This document shows, piece by piece, positions 4,866-5,749 of a stretch of 5,749 nt of DNA. The translations under genes were made by a program, and so were the position numbers. The notes under the pieces are model-generated. The model worked only from the letters and a program-made list of their open reading frames with translations, ran no database searches and had not been told where the DNA came from. Origin of the DNA: Verrucomicrobiota bacterium (GTDB lineage: Bacteria > Verrucomicrobiota > Verrucomicrobiia > Limisphaerales > UBA9464); contig JAFLEG010000333.1 of NCBI GenBank assembly GCA_017302195.1, forward strand, positions 1-5,749, written 5' to 3'. The first letter of the stretch is position 1; every line of letters begins with the position of its first letter.

Positions 4866-5749
4866 TCAGCGGAGCTGTCGGGCCAGGTCCTCGCCCAGCG
4901 CCACGGCCTCGCGCACCGGGCGCCGCGCCACCGCAACACGGGGCGGATGACCATGGAAGGAGGCGGCGCGCAGTTCGACCTGGTGGCCCAATACCCGGGC
5001 ATGGGCGGCCACCGGGGCCTGGCATCCCCCGCCCATGGCCGCCAGGAAGGCCCGCTCGGCGGTGACGCACCGGAAGGTGTTGGTGTGGTTCAAGACCGCC
5101 ACCAGCGCGGCGATCTCGGGATCGTCGGCGCGGGTCTCAAGTCCGAGTGCCCCCTGTCCGACCGCCGGCAGCAACTCCTCGGGATCCAGCAGCAGGGCGA
5201 GAATGCCCGGCGCCGGCGCCGCGACCGCAGACCGGAGGGTCGCCGGCAGCCGCGGATCCACCCGCAGGACGCCGCGAGGTCCGATGTCCCAATGCAGACG
5301 CACCATGCCGGCGGCGGCGAGCAGGGTGGCATCCAGTCCCGGATCGTCCCGCAGCTTCTGGAGACGCGTGCCCAGGTTCCCGCGGAGGGACACGATCTCG
5401 AGGTCCGGACGCACGGCCCGCAGTTGGGCGGCGCGTCGCGGACTGCTGGTGCCCAGCACGGCGCCGTGGGGCAGGGCCGCCACGCCGGCCATCGGCGCCC
5501 CGAAATAGGGCGAGCGCCGGCCCGGTTGCCAGTCCTCCGGGGCGCGTCTTCCGGGGGCAAACTCCGGATGCGCCGCATCGCGGTAGAGAAGCACCTCGCG
5601 CGGATCCGCGCGGGGCGGGGTCGCGGCCAGGATCAACCCCCCGGGCAGTTCGGTCGGGAGATCCTTGAGGCTGTGCACCGCGATGTCCGCCGAGCGGTCG
5701 AGCAGCGCGACCTCCGGTTCCTTGGGGAACCGGCCGCGGGGCAGGGGGG
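4866..5749 (-). CDS. hemC: Porphobilinogen deaminase (hydroxymethylbilane synthase), N-terminus outside window
   Basis: HemC condenses four porphobilinogen molecules into hydroxymethylbilane in the cytoplasm, a common step to haem, sirohaem and cobalamin. About 293 residues are visible and the frame runs off the right edge. Diagnostic motifs are DIAVHSLKDLPTE (around 5650-5687), the catalytic aspartate in ADPREVLLY, GTSSPRRAAQL and SLRGNLGTRLQKL with the substrate-binding arginines, PAVGQGALGLE, and GGGCQAP. The cysteine of GGGCQAP (codon 5022-5024) is the expected dipyrromethane anchor. Two stretches look longer than in the E. coli enzyme: about 20 extra residues between REVLLYRD and the GTSS motif, and about 15 before PAVGQG. 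The domain after the cysteine is short (51 residues). Roughly 55-65 N-terminal residues are missing, judged from the family. The gene ends in TGA at 4866 and is probably cotranscribed with the cytochrome-type gene. Confidence 0.96.
   Translation of the reverse strand, partial: PLPRGRFPKEPEVALLDRSADIAVHSLKDLPTELPGGLILAATPPRADPREVLLYRDAAHPEFAPGRRAPEDWQPGRRSPYFGAPMAGVAALPHGAVLGTSSPRRAAQLRAVRPDLEIVSLRGNLGTRLQKLRDDPGLDATLLAAAGMVRLHWDIGPRGVLRVDPRLPATLRSAVAAPAPGILALLLDPEELLPAVGQGALGLETRADDPEIAALVAVLNHTNTFRCVTAERAFLAAMGGGCQAPVAAHARVLGHQVELRAASFHGHPPRVAVARRPVREAVALGEDLARQLR

Noticed and set aside
4192..4950. Plus-strand open frame of 252 codons
   Set aside because: It is antisense to the 5' part of the cytochrome-type gene and the end of hemC; the Ser/Arg/Pro-rich product has no recognisable motif.

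Overview
The window is very G+C-rich and reads as one strand of coding capacity. All five supported genes lie on the minus strand, so transcription runs from the right edge to the left. The organism is most likely a member of the PVC group, probably Verrucomicrobiota. The main reason is the DUF1587/1595/1592/1588/1585 cytochrome-type protein, a family expanded in Verrucomicrobiota and Planctomycetota. The DUF6580-like membrane protein and weak Shine-Dalgarno sequences fit but are not decisive. No plasmid, phage, IS or CRISPR hallmarks were seen.

Layout, in transcription order (right to left): (1) hemC, porphobilinogen deaminase of tetrapyrrole synthesis, missing its N-terminus at the right edge. 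(2) After a gap of about 50 bp, a secreted protein with two CxxCH haem motifs and the planctomycete/verrucomicrobial DUF1592 architecture. (3) A non-coding gap of about 230 bp holding a period-7 repeat, a small hairpin and a minus-strand frame broken by one TGA that runs into the next start codon. (4) A six-helix DUF6580-like membrane protein with an acidic Pro/Glu/Ala tail, starting at GTG. (5) 28 bp on, a small YfcE-type metallophosphoesterase. (6) 74 bp on, a gene with a complete metallo-beta-lactamase/beta-CASP nuclease domain followed in the same frame by the N-terminal domain of an ATP-dependent DNA ligase; it runs off the left edge.

The most notable item is that last gene. The DNA-ligase-associated exonuclease and its ATP-dependent ligase are best known as separate genes in a repair cluster with an Lhr-type helicase and a metallophosphoesterase. 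Here nuclease and ligase appear fused into one chain. A metallophosphoesterase sits immediately upstream, but of the YfcE type rather than the usual cluster-associated type. hemC and the putative cytochrome may be linked through haem supply, though adjacency is the only evidence. The gap at 2731-2960 probably separates two transcription units: hemC with the cytochrome-type gene, and the membrane protein with the phosphoesterase and nuclease-ligase.
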